This document shows, piece by piece, positions 18,491-25,588 of a DNA stretch of 64,000 nucleotides. A program made the translations under genes and the position numbers. The stretch comes from JAFGBI01 sp964480725 (GTDB lineage Bacteria; Myxococcota_A; Polyangia; Polyangiales; Polyangiaceae). Where the stretch lies: the NCBI GenBank assembly GCA_964480725.1, contig CAYZQO010000013.1, forward strand, positions 1 to 64,000, in the 5' to 3' direction. How positions within the stretch are numbered: position 1 is the first letter of the stretch; each line of letters starts with the position of its first letter. The notes beneath the pieces were generated by a model, which worked only from the letters and a program-made list of their open reading frames with translations, did no database searches and had not been told where the DNA came from.

Positions 18491-18638
18491 CGATCAGGCC
18501 GCTTGCCGCGAAAGATCAACGACCTAGAGCAACGAGCCAGCAGCAGATCTCACCAAAGGCGCCTGGGGTAGCTACCCCTCGCCCGGCACGCGGTGCTGGT
18601 CAGGGTGCCGGCGCCGAGGGCAACCCGATCGGGGCTTT
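18491..18638 (-). repeat. Dispersed hairpin repeat, copy A (reverse orientation)
   Basis: Read on the minus strand, this block aligns with copies at 37.6 and 47.4 kb: it starts with an AAAGCCCCGATCGGGTTGCC-like left end, has two GGCGCC boxes around the centre, then the block GAGATCTGCTGCTGGCTCG, and ends in CGCGGCAAGCGG. The centre holds the perfect palindrome GGGGTAGCTACCCC at 18565-18578. It ends 26 nt before hflK, so it lies in the hflK leader or promoter. Confidence 0.7.
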
Positions 18639-18664
18639 GGGAGCGCAGAGGAGCAACGCGAGCA

Positions 18665-19681
18665 ATGCGCAGCCAATTCGACGACCATGAACCGCGCCCG
18701 GACGTTCCGGAGGTCGTGGCCCAAGTGTCGGAGGCCTTCCGGCGCAACGCGCGGCGCCTCGGGCCCATCCTGCTCGGCGTGCTTCTGGTGGTGCTCCTCG
18801 CCAGCGGGTTCTACGTCGTCGGTCCGGGTGAGGCGGGGGTCGTCCGGACCTTCGGGCGGGCTGCGGCGCCGGTGGGGCCGGGCCTGCACTACCGCTGGCC
18901 GATCGTGCAGCGCCGGAACGTGGTGAGCGTCAAGAAGATCGAGCGCATGGAGGTCGGCTTCCGCGGGGACAAGAAGGAGATCGAGGAGGCGCGGATGCTG
19001 ACCGGAGACGAGAACATCGTCGAGGCGAGCATGATCATCCAGTACCGGATCGCCGATCCGGTGCGGTATCTGTTCCGGCTGCACCAGCCGGAGGAGGTGC
19101 TCCGCGCGACCTCGGAGGTCGCGCTTCGCACCGTGGTGGCGCGGACGCGGATCGACGATCTGTTGACGGACGGCCGCGAGGCGGTGCAAGCCGAGGCGAT
19201 CCTGTTCCTGCAGGAGCTGATGGATCAGTGCGACAGCGGCATCGCGGTCGTGGACTTGAAGTTGCAGCAGGTCGAGCCACCAGAGCAGGTCAAGGACGCC
19301 TTTGATGACGTCGTGCGGGCGAGGGAGGAGCGGGCCAAGCTCGTCAACCAGGCTCGTGGCTACCACGAGGACCAGATCCCGCGGGCGCGCGGCGAGGCGG
19401 AGCGGGTCAAGCGCGAGGCCGAAGCCTACCGAACGGAGCGGGTCCAGCGGGCGCGCGGCGACGTGTCGCGCTTCGAAGCGCAGCTAGAGGAGTACGCCAA
19501 GGCCAAGCGGGTGACGCGGGACCGGCTGTATCTCGAGACGATGGAGCGGGTGCTCGGCAAGGTGAAGCACAAGATCCTGGTGGACGGCAGCGTCTCTCGG
19601 GGGCTCTTGCCGCTGCTGCCCCTGGGCACCACGCTGGCCCCGACTCCAGCCCCGGCGCCGGCGACGGGAGGCAAGCCATGA
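18665..19681 (+). CDS. hflK: HflK-like SPFH/band-7 membrane protein
   Basis: A 338-residue type II membrane protein: a short cytoplasmic N-terminus, one membrane helix (about 38-58) and a band-7 domain starting YVVGPGEAGVVRTFGR, followed by a long coiled coil (about 225-310) and a Pro/Ala-rich end. HflK and HflC form a large ring that surrounds and controls the FtsH protease. AGAGGAG at 18647-18653 lies 11 nt before ATG 18665. The stop overlaps hflC as ATGA. Confidence 0.92.
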   Translation: MRSQFDDHEPRPDVPEVVAQVSEAFRRNARRLGPILLGVLLVVLLASGFYVVGPGEAGVVRTFGRAAAPVGPGLHYRWPIVQRRNVVSVKKIERMEVGFRGDKKEIEEARMLTGDENIVEASMIIQYRIADPVRYLFRLHQPEEVLRATSEVALRTVVARTRIDDLLTDGREAVQAEAILFLQELMDQCDSGIAVVDLKLQQVEPPEQVKDAFDDVVRAREERAKLVNQARGYHEDQIPRARGEAERVKREAEAYRTERVQRARGDVSRFEAQLEEYAKAKRVTRDRLYLETMERVLGKVKHKILVDGSVSRGLLPLLPLGTTLAPTPAPAPATGGKP

Positions 19682-20808
19682 AGGACTCCGGCGGATGGAT
19701 GCTGGCCGCGCTCGCCGTCGTGATGACGGCGTGGTCCGCGGTTTTCACCATCGACGAGACCGAACTCGCGATCGTGACCCAGTTCGGTGAGTTCAAATGG
19801 AGCGTCACCGAGCCCGGGCTCCACTTCAAGATCCCGTTCGTGCAGACCGTCAACACGATGGAGCGAAGGATCCTCGGCAGCGAGAGCCCTCCCTCGAGCT
19901 ACCTCACGCGGGACAAGAAGCGCCTGGTCGTCGATCCCATCACCCGGTGGCGGGTCGAGGATCCCTTCCGCTTCTTCACCTCGGTTCGCGACGAGTTGGG
20001 CGCCAAGGCGCGTCTCGACGACATGACCAACAGCGAGCTTCGGCGCGAGTTCGCGAGCCGGGATTTCGGCGAGCTCGTCTGTGTCCCCCGGCCCGGGGAG
20101 GCGGTGGCGGGGACCTCGGCGCCGGTCGGGCCCGCAGCTGCGGGCAGCGCCGCCCCCGTCGCCCCCGGGGCGCCCTCGGCCTCGTCGGCACCGCTGCCAT
20201 CGGCGGCGCCCGTGGCCAGCGCGGCGCCTGCGGTTGCCAGCGCGGCCCCCTCGGCCAGCGCGGTCGAACCCCCGGAGCCGCCCGGGGAGGAGTTCGTGCT
20301 CGCCGGACCGGACACGGCGGCGCTCGCCAGCGACGAGTTGGAGCACCGCGGGTGTGGTCGCGATCAGGTGATGGCTTCCGTCACCCAGCACGTGCAGGAG
20401 CTGGCCGCCAAATACGGGATCCGCGTGATCGACGTGCGCATGAAGCGCACCGATCTCCCTGCGGAGGTACAGGAGAGCGTCTACCAGCGCATGAAGGCCG
20501 AGCGCGCCCGGGTTGCCACCGCCTATCGGTCCAAGGGCGAGGAGGATGCGCAGAAGATTCGCGCCGACACCGACAAGCAGCGACGGCTGATCCTGGCGGA
20601 GGCCTACGCCACCTCGGAGACGCTGCGCGGCGAGGGCGACGGCGAGAGCATCCGCACCTACGCGGAGGCGTTCAGCAAGGACGCGGAGTTCTACGCCTTC
20701 ATCCGGAGCCTCGAGACGTACGAGAAGTCCATCGACCCGGAGTCGACGGTCGTGCTCTCAACGAGCTCGCCGCTCTTCCGGTACCTCGTCGATCCGGGCG
20801 GTCTCTGA
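19678..20808 (+). CDS. hflC: HflC-like SPFH/band-7 membrane protein with Ala/Pro insertion
   Basis: A 376-residue protein with an N-terminal membrane helix, the band-7 start FTIDETELAIVTQFGEFKW and the LPFVQ-like loop (IPFVQTVNTMERRIL). The end of the band-7 domain and coiled coil contain VRMKRTDLPAEVQESVYQRM, as in HflC. Between about residues 142 and 220 there is a stretch of Ala, Pro, Ser and Gly that usual HflC proteins lack, placed where the family has only a short loop. The overlap with hflK (ATGA) supports a 1:1 complex. Confidence 0.9.
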   Translation: MKDSGGWMLAALAVVMTAWSAVFTIDETELAIVTQFGEFKWSVTEPGLHFKIPFVQTVNTMERRILGSESPPSSYLTRDKKRLVVDPITRWRVEDPFRFFTSVRDELGAKARLDDMTNSELRREFASRDFGELVCVPRPGEAVAGTSAPVGPAAAGSAAPVAPGAPSASSAPLPSAAPVASAAPAVASAAPSASAVEPPEPPGEEFVLAGPDTAALASDELEHRGCGRDQVMASVTQHVQELAAKYGIRVIDVRMKRTDLPAEVQESVYQRMKAERARVATAYRSKGEEDAQKIRADTDKQRRLILAEAYATSETLRGEGDGESIRTYAEAFSKDAEFYAFIRSLETYEKSIDPESTVVLSTSSPLFRYLVDPGGL

Positions 20809-20832
20809 CCCTGGCGGGCTGCGGCGCGGTGC

Positions 20833-20838
20833 TATCCT
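20833..20838 (+). promoter_or_regulatory. -10-like TATCCT before the PDZ-like gene
   Basis: TATCCT ends 9 nt before the TTG start at 20848, and no Shine-Dalgarno is present. It fits the leaderless pattern of this window. Confidence 0.35.
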
Positions 20839-20847
20839 GATCGAACC

Positions 20848-21627
20848 TTGCGCATCGGCCACGTTGTACCGTTGACTGGAGTCCTGGCGGTCGGGGCGAT
20901 CGTCGCCGGGCTCTCGAGCGCGCTGGCCGATCGCCTCGGACGTCGGGTCGGGGAGGGGCTCTCGAGCGGGATCGCGATCGTGAGCCCGCCGCCTCCCGCC
21001 CCGCCGCCGCGCTTCGAACTCGTCCCGGACCACGTGCCGGGGACGTCGCCGCGCCTCGGCCTCGTCCCGGAGGACGCGACCACCGCCCCGCGCCGGCGCC
21101 CTGCGCTGTCCGCGTCGGACCCAGGGGCTACGGCCGCAGGTGGTCAACGGCCGCGCCGCGCGGCGGCCGGCGGGGCCCCGCCAGTGTGCCGGGGCCTGCA
21201 CGTGCCGTCCGCCGCCGTGCTTCGCCTCGCTCGGAGCGGGTCCCGCCCCCGCGGCGTGCCCGTGCCCGCTGAGGGCCCGCGGCCCGCGGGGATCCTGCTG
21301 CAGGGCGTGGGGGGGCTGGGGGTCGGGCTTCAGGACGGCGACGTGCTCACCATGGCTGGCGGTGCGCCGGCGCTCGCCCCGTCGGACGTCGTCGGGATGG
21401 TCATCGCCGCGCGGGGGCGCCGCGCGGCCGTGATCGGGGGGCAATTCTGGCGGGACGGCGAGCCGTGGAACCTCGTGGTCGAACAGCCGTACCCAGCGAC
21501 GGCGGACGGGGCGGCCCCCGCCGTGGCGCCGCCGTCACCCCCCACAGCGGGCCGGGTCGGCGCCGCCGACGGGGCGCACGATCGCGATGGCGACCGGTTG
21601 ACGACCGCGCCCATCGCGGCCAAATAG
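20848..21627 (+). CDS. Secreted or membrane-anchored protein with C-terminal PDZ-like domain
   Basis: A 259-residue protein. A hydrophobic stretch at residues 6-26 could be a signal peptide or anchor. Residues 35-140 are Pro/Ala/Arg-rich and probably unstructured. Residues 145-225 look like a PDZ domain: PAGILLQGVGGLGVGLQDGD, then VVGMVIAARGRRAAVI. There is no protease domain. PDZ domains bind C-terminal peptides, and a role in envelope quality control near hflKC is possible but not shown. The TTG start is uncertain. Confidence 0.6.
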   Translation: MRIGHVVPLTGVLAVGAIVAGLSSALADRLGRRVGEGLSSGIAIVSPPPPAPPPRFELVPDHVPGTSPRLGLVPEDATTAPRRRPALSASDPGATAAGGQRPRRAAAGGAPPVCRGLHVPSAAVLRLARSGSRPRGVPVPAEGPRPAGILLQGVGGLGVGLQDGDVLTMAGGAPALAPSDVVGMVIAARGRRAAVIGGQFWRDGEPWNLVVEQPYPATADGAAPAVAPPSPPTAGRVGAADGAHDRDGDRLTTAPIAAK

Positions 21628-21634
21628 CCTCCGC

Positions 21635-21922
21635 ATGGCACGAACCGTGAAGTGCGTGAAGCTCGGGGTGGAGGAAGCGGGCCTCGAGAAGCCGCCCTTC
21701 AAGGGGGATTTCGGCCAGCGCATCTACGAGAACGTCTCGCAGCTCGCGTGGCGAGCGTGGCTCGAGCACTCCAAGATCCTCATCAACGAGTACCGCCTCG
21801 ACCTGACCAGCGCGCGCGGCCAGCAGATCTGGATGTCCGAGTGCGAGCGCTTCTTCTTCGGCGATGGATCCGCGCTGCCGCCGGAGTTCGTCGCCCCCGA
21901 AGACGACGCCCCCGAGCGCTGA
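21635..21922 (+). CDS. yggX: YggX-like Fe(II)-trafficking / oxidative damage protection protein
   Basis: A 95-residue protein matching YggX along its length: MARTVKCVKLGVEEAGLEKP, RIYENVSQLAWRAWLEHSKI, LINEYRLDL and the C-terminal ERFFFGDG. The conserved Cys7 is present. YggX protects iron-sulfur proteins from oxidation and may carry ferrous iron. The gene starts 7 nt after the PDZ-like gene. TAGCCT at 21625-21630 is close to the ATG but probably too near to be a promoter. Confidence 0.92.
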   Translation: MARTVKCVKLGVEEAGLEKPPFKGDFGQRIYENVSQLAWRAWLEHSKILINEYRLDLTSARGQQIWMSECERFFFGDGSALPPEFVAPEDDAPER

Positions 21923-21970
21923 ACCGGTCGGAGCGCGACCGGGCTAGGGTCACACCGGCGGCGGACGGGT

Positions 21971-22297
21971 TCAGACCAGGAGCTGCTCGAGCAGCGCGAG
22001 GTTCTCGGCCTCGTTTGGATCGACGACGCCGTCCACGCTGATGATCCCCCTCGCGCAGCGTAGGAACATCTCACGGTGGCGAGGTGGGATGCGGTTCGGA
22101 TCCACCTCCTCAGGGGGCACCCCGAACTCGAGCCACTCCTCCACCAGGGAGCGTTCTTCGTCGGCCAGGCCGAGCCGCTCGACCAGCTTGCCGACAAACT
22201 CCCGCTCTTGCTCGCGGACCTCCAGATCCGCCCAGGCAAAGGCACAGACGAACCGGAGCAGCAACAGGCGTTCTTCCCGGGAAAGCTCGCGCAACAT
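21971..22297 (-). CDS. TerB-like helical protein
   Basis: A 108-residue all-helical protein. LLLRFVCAFAWADLEVREQEREFV and the later ISVDGVVDPNEAENL are the paired acidic motifs of TerB/DjlA-like domains (the first is shown here split by position: residues 12-35). TerB domains are linked to metal binding and stress; single-domain proteins have no fixed function. The start ATG 22297 has TAGGGT 8 nt upstream (see promoter) and no Shine-Dalgarno. Confidence 0.7.
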   Translation of the reverse strand: MLRELSREERLLLLRFVCAFAWADLEVREQEREFVGKLVERLGLADEERSLVEEWLEFGVPPEEVDPNRIPPRHREMFLRCARGIISVDGVVDPNEAENLALLEQLLV

Positions 22298-22305
22298 GGG
22301 GCGTA

Positions 22306-22311
22306 ACCCTA
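22306..22311 (-). promoter_or_regulatory. -10-like TAGGGT before the TerB-like gene
   Basis: On the minus strand TAGGGT (22311-22306) ends 8 nt before ATG 22297. No -35 of good quality is visible. Confidence 0.35.
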
Positions 22312-22382
22312 GCAGACTCGGCCGGCCCCCGGGCGAGGACTTTGGCCGCTGAGCTCCGTCCGGCCGTGCTAAGGACCGAGTC

Positions 22383-23078
22383 TTGCCTCGGCCACGTCGA
22401 ACCTCGCCGGGACCGACCGGCGCCGAGCGGGCCCCGCACGAGCGTGCGACCGCGGCGCCGAGCCGGCTCGAACGCCGCCAGCACATCCTGGCCGCGGCCA
22501 GGAATGTCTTCGCCAGGCGCGGCTATCACGACGCCACCATCGACGATATCGTCGCCGAGGCCGGCGTCGCGCGCGGCACCTTCTACCTTTACTTCACCGA
22601 CAAGCGCGCTGTCTTCTCGGACCTCATCGACCGCTTCAGCGCCCGCATCTCGGTCGCGATCCAGCGCATCGACCCGGATGACCGCACGCGCAATGTCGCG
22701 GAGCAGGCGCGCGCCAACATCGAATCCATTCTTGGAGTGTGCCTCGCCGAGCGGGCGCTCGCCAGGATTCTGCTGGCGGACGCCGCGGGCTCCGACGCGG
22801 GATTCGAGCGTCGCCTGAACACCTTCTTCGACGAGGTGACCCAGGTCCTGTCCGAGAGCCTCCGCGACGGACAGGCGCTCGGGATCGTCCGCGACGGTGA
22901 CCCTCGAGTCCTCGCGGTCCTCACCATCGGCGCGCTCAAGGAGCTCTTGCTCCATGCGGTGACCCTGGGGCTCGCCGAGGAGAGCGCAGAGGGGCTCGCG
23001 GACCAGGTCTTCGCGTTCCTGGCGGAGGGGTATCTCCGGGTGGAGGCCGCTCCCGCCGCGGCGCGGCGCCGGCGCTGA
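22383..23078 (+). CDS. TetR-family transcriptional regulator
   Basis: A 231-residue regulator. After a disordered, basic N-terminus of about 30 residues comes the TetR helix-turn-helix: RRQHILAAARNVFARRGY, ATIDDIVAEAGVARGTFYLY and FTDKRAVF. The C-terminal helical part would bind an effector, which is unknown. The start is TTG 22383. The divergent neighbour is the TerB-like gene 85 nt away, a candidate target because TetR regulators often control a divergent gene (inference). Confidence 0.88.
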   Translation: MPRPRRTSPGPTGAERAPHERATAAPSRLERRQHILAAARNVFARRGYHDATIDDIVAEAGVARGTFYLYFTDKRAVFSDLIDRFSARISVAIQRIDPDDRTRNVAEQARANIESILGVCLAERALARILLADAAGSDAGFERRLNTFFDEVTQVLSESLRDGQALGIVRDGDPRVLAVLTIGALKELLLHAVTLGLAEESAEGLADQVFAFLAEGYLRVEAAPAAARRRR

Positions 23079-23136
23079 CGGGCCCCTCGGCACCACGCCG
23101 GGCTCGGCGGTCGCCCGCCGGGCGCGCGACGGGCGA

Positions 23137-24486
23137 TTACTCGTAGGCGAGCACGCTCTCCATCCGGAGCCCGATCGTGACGCGGTGAGAGGACAGCTCG
23201 GGGCGCAGGACGTCGAGCTGGTAGGCGTAGCTCACCAGCAGCGGGCTGAGCTCCCAGGACACGGTCGCCATGGGGCGCAGTCGCGTCGAGCGATCGCGGT
23301 CCTCGCTCACCGTGAACGTCGGCGCCGTGGGGTCCGTCGCATCGACGGCGCCGGTCACGGAGCGTCGAAGGTCGATGCTGAGCGCCCCGCCGAGCCCGAT
23401 CCCGAGGGCGCCACGGCCGAGGAAACGGTACTCCTCGAAGAGTTCGAGCTGCCAGCGAGCGCCGGAGCGGGTGATCTGGTCGCCCGCCGGCTCGGTCGTC
23501 TGCCACTGGTAGTGGCCCTGCAGAGCGGTCAGAAAGCGACTCTTCAGCACGACGTCGAGCCCCAGCCCGAGCCCCCAGCGGTTCGTCCCGTCCTCGCGCG
23601 AGTAGACCAGGTTGGGGAGGCGGACGGCGGTCGCCACCGCGCCGCGGTAGGCGTGGAAGAAGCGGTCCCCCGGTCGTGGGAGATCGCCGATCGGCACCGC
23701 CATGGTGATGCCCGCGCCCTTGAGGTAGCTCACGACGCCGAGCACTCGGCCCTCGCAGTCGAGCAGAGGGCCGCCGGAGTTGCCCGGGTTGACGGTGCCG
23801 TCGACCTCGATGGTGCCGTTGTCGAGGGTCTCCGAGCCCACGCGACCCCAGGAGACGCTCCAGCCCCCGGTCTTGGCCCCGGGGTGCCCGATCATCAGCA
23901 CGGGGAGGCCGATCTCGGCCGCGCGCTCGGACGCGGGGATCGGCGGCGGGGGGTCCCGGAAGGGGGCCTCGAGCTCGAGCAGAGCCAGATCGAGAGCCTG
24001 GTCGCCGTTGTGGACGACGCGCGCGCGGCGCGTCTCTCCGTTGCGCGCGATCACGTTCACCCAACGTCCGTGCTCCACGACGTGCAGCGCGGTGACGATG
24101 AGGGAGGGGTTCTCGAAGACGAAGCCGGCGCCCCAACCCTCGGGGGTTTCCACGCGCACGACCGAGTCCACTGCGCTCCGGAAGGCGCGCCGCTCCCACC
24201 CCGGCTCGCACACTCCTGGCCCGGGCTCGTCCACCCCGGGCTCGTCCACCCCGGGCTCGGGCGGCGGTTCGTCCGTCGCTGGCCCCGCCAGGGGCTCGCC
24301 GTGGTCGTTCGCCGTCGCTGGCGGCTCGGGCCCCGTCGTCGACGGGGCGGCACGTGAAGGCGCCGCCCAGCCAACGAGCGCCAGCGCTGCCGCGCCGCCC
24401 GCCAGGATTGAGCGCGCGGACACCAACCGACCGGTGGCGCGGTGACCGTCCGCGCGCCGCTCGCCTCGCCGCTCCGTCGCGCTCAC
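23137..24486 (-). CDS. Secreted trypsin-like serine protease fused to a beta-rich C-terminal domain
   Basis: A 449-residue protein. A hydrophobic h-region near residues 26-40 ends in SRA-A, a likely signal peptidase site. A Pro/Asp/Glu linker with tandem PGVDE units follows. The protease domain has His135 (TALHVVEHG), Asp166 (LDLALLELE) and Ser237 (NPGNSGGPLLD), a complete HtrA-type triad. No PDZ domain follows; residues 275-449 alternate polar and apolar residues with many Gly and aromatic residues, like outer-membrane barrel strands. GTG 24423 is an alternative start that places the signal peptide first. It lies 13 nt after the lipoprotein gene. Confidence 0.82.
   Translation of the reverse strand: MSATERRGERRADGHRATGRLVSARSILAGGAAALALVGWAAPSRAAPSTTGPEPPATANDHGEPLAGPATDEPPPEPGVDEPGVDEPGPGVCEPGWERRAFRSAVDSVVRVETPEGWGAGFVFENPSLIVTALHVVEHGRWVNVIARNGETRRARVVHNGDQALDLALLELEAPFRDPPPPIPASERAAEIGLPVLMIGHPGAKTGGWSVSWGRVGSETLDNGTIEVDGTVNPGNSGGPLLDCEGRVLGVVSYLKGAGITMAVPIGDLPRPGDRFFHAYRGAVATAVRLPNLVYSREDGTNRWGLGLGLDVVLKSRFLTALQGHYQWQTTEPAGDQITRSGARWQLELFEEYRFLGRGALGIGLGGALSIDLRRSVTGAVDATDPTAPTFTVSEDRDRSTRLRPMATVSWELSPLLVSYAYQLDVLRPELSSHRVTIGLRMESVLAYE
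24222..24256 (-). repeat. 15-bp tandem repeat inside the protease linker
   Basis: The 15-mer GGGCTCGTCCACCCC is repeated in tandem, coding for repeated PGVDE. It lies in the linker between signal peptide and protease domain. Confidence 0.7.
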
Positions 24487-24499
24487 GGGATGGAGGGGG

Positions 24500-25195
24500 T
24501 CACGGCGTGGATGTGAACGAGACGCAGCGCCGCTGGATGGCGACGAACACGCCTCCCTCGCCGAAGGCAGGGTCGACCTCACCGCGACGTGTCCGCTCGA
24601 CGCAGAGGGTCGCCTCGCAGGTCTCCTCTTCCTCGTCGTCGTGCAGATCGTAGTCGTTCGCCGACAGGCTCAAGGTGCCGCTCTCGTCCACGTCGCTTCC
24701 GTTCGGGAACATGCAGTCCCCGTCGAGCTCCCACTCCTCGTCGTCGGAGGTGGGGCTCCACGTGACCTCGATCTCCTCGGCGCGGGAGACGCTGTCAGGG
24801 ATCCCCTCGAGCTCGAACGGATCGGGGAGGGTGACGTTCGAGTCCGGCGCGCTGACGTCCTCCTCGGCCCGATTGAAGGACACCACGAACTCGGTGTCAC
24901 CCGCGTCGGTGTCGAAGGTGGCCTTGTAGTAGTTGCCGCTCTTGCCGAGCTCGCGGTCCTCGTCATCGACCGCGGCGACGAGCTCGTCTTCGCCTTCCAT
25001 CTCGAGGTACGTGTTGGATCTGCTGCCGCCGGGCTTGAGCGCCACGGTCACCGTGGATCTCCCGTTCCCAGTCGCCAGCACCTCCATGTCGGCGTAGATG
25101 CCGGAGGTCTTGATGTCGTTCGAGTCGACGTCCTCGGTACAGGCGAAGGCGATGAGTCCGAGCACGGCGACGGCGTGGTAATGAATCCTCGACAT
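24500..25195 (-). CDS. Acidic putative lipoprotein
   Basis: A 231-residue protein with an N-terminal signal sequence ending in LIAFAC, a weak lipobox with Cys19. The mature part is rich in Asp and Glu and looks like two beta-sandwich units; it has a short Cys pair region near the C-terminus (ETCEATLCVER). The family is not recognised. An AAGGGG ribosome binding site lies just before ATG 25195. It is probably co-transcribed with the protease gene that follows by 13 nt. Confidence 0.7.
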   Translation of the reverse strand: MSRIHYHAVAVLGLIAFACTEDVDSNDIKTSGIYADMEVLATGNGRSTVTVALKPGGSRSNTYLEMEGEDELVAAVDDEDRELGKSGNYYKATFDTDAGDTEFVVSFNRAEEDVSAPDSNVTLPDPFELEGIPDSVSRAEEIEVTWSPTSDDEEWELDGDCMFPNGSDVDESGTLSLSANDYDLHDDEEEETCEATLCVERTRRGEVDPAFGEGGVFVAIQRRCVSFTSTP

Positions 25196-25588
25196 GTGTT
25201 CCCCTTCCGAGTTGGGGGGCGTGAGGGGCAGGGGCGCGCCCCACGCCATCTCCGAATAAGCCCGCGCGGCGGCAAATGCAAGACGTATGCCAGCAATTGC
25301 GGGGGCTTCGCGGTGGCGAGGATGGCCGGTTCGGGCCGCCCGGCGTGGACGCGGCGCTCTGACAGCCGTGTCACGGGGCGTGAAGCGGCGACCACGGGCC
25401 GGTGCGACCCGGTCGTCCCGTTGCGGGCCGAGCAAGCTCGGGACACGGTAGCGGCTCCACTGGGGAACGGGTCGTAGCATGCGGCGGCACGGGGCTGGGC
25501 TTGGAGGGGGTGGCGGCGCGGACTCGCCTGCCGTCGCGACGGGGTGGCGTCGGCCCCCGCCGGGCGCGCGGCCACCAGGGGACGCGCC
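25196..25588. other. 393-nt divergent intergenic region
   Basis: It separates the lipoprotein (minus) from the FadB-like gene (plus). It holds the palindrome GGGGCGCGCCCC at 25231-25242 and a less GC-rich patch near 25250-25300. I see no gene and no repeat-family copy. Confidence 0.5.

Noticed and set aside
25231..25242. Palindrome GGGGCGCGCCCC as operator
   Set aside because: Low-complexity GC palindromes are expected often in this base composition; nothing else supports it.
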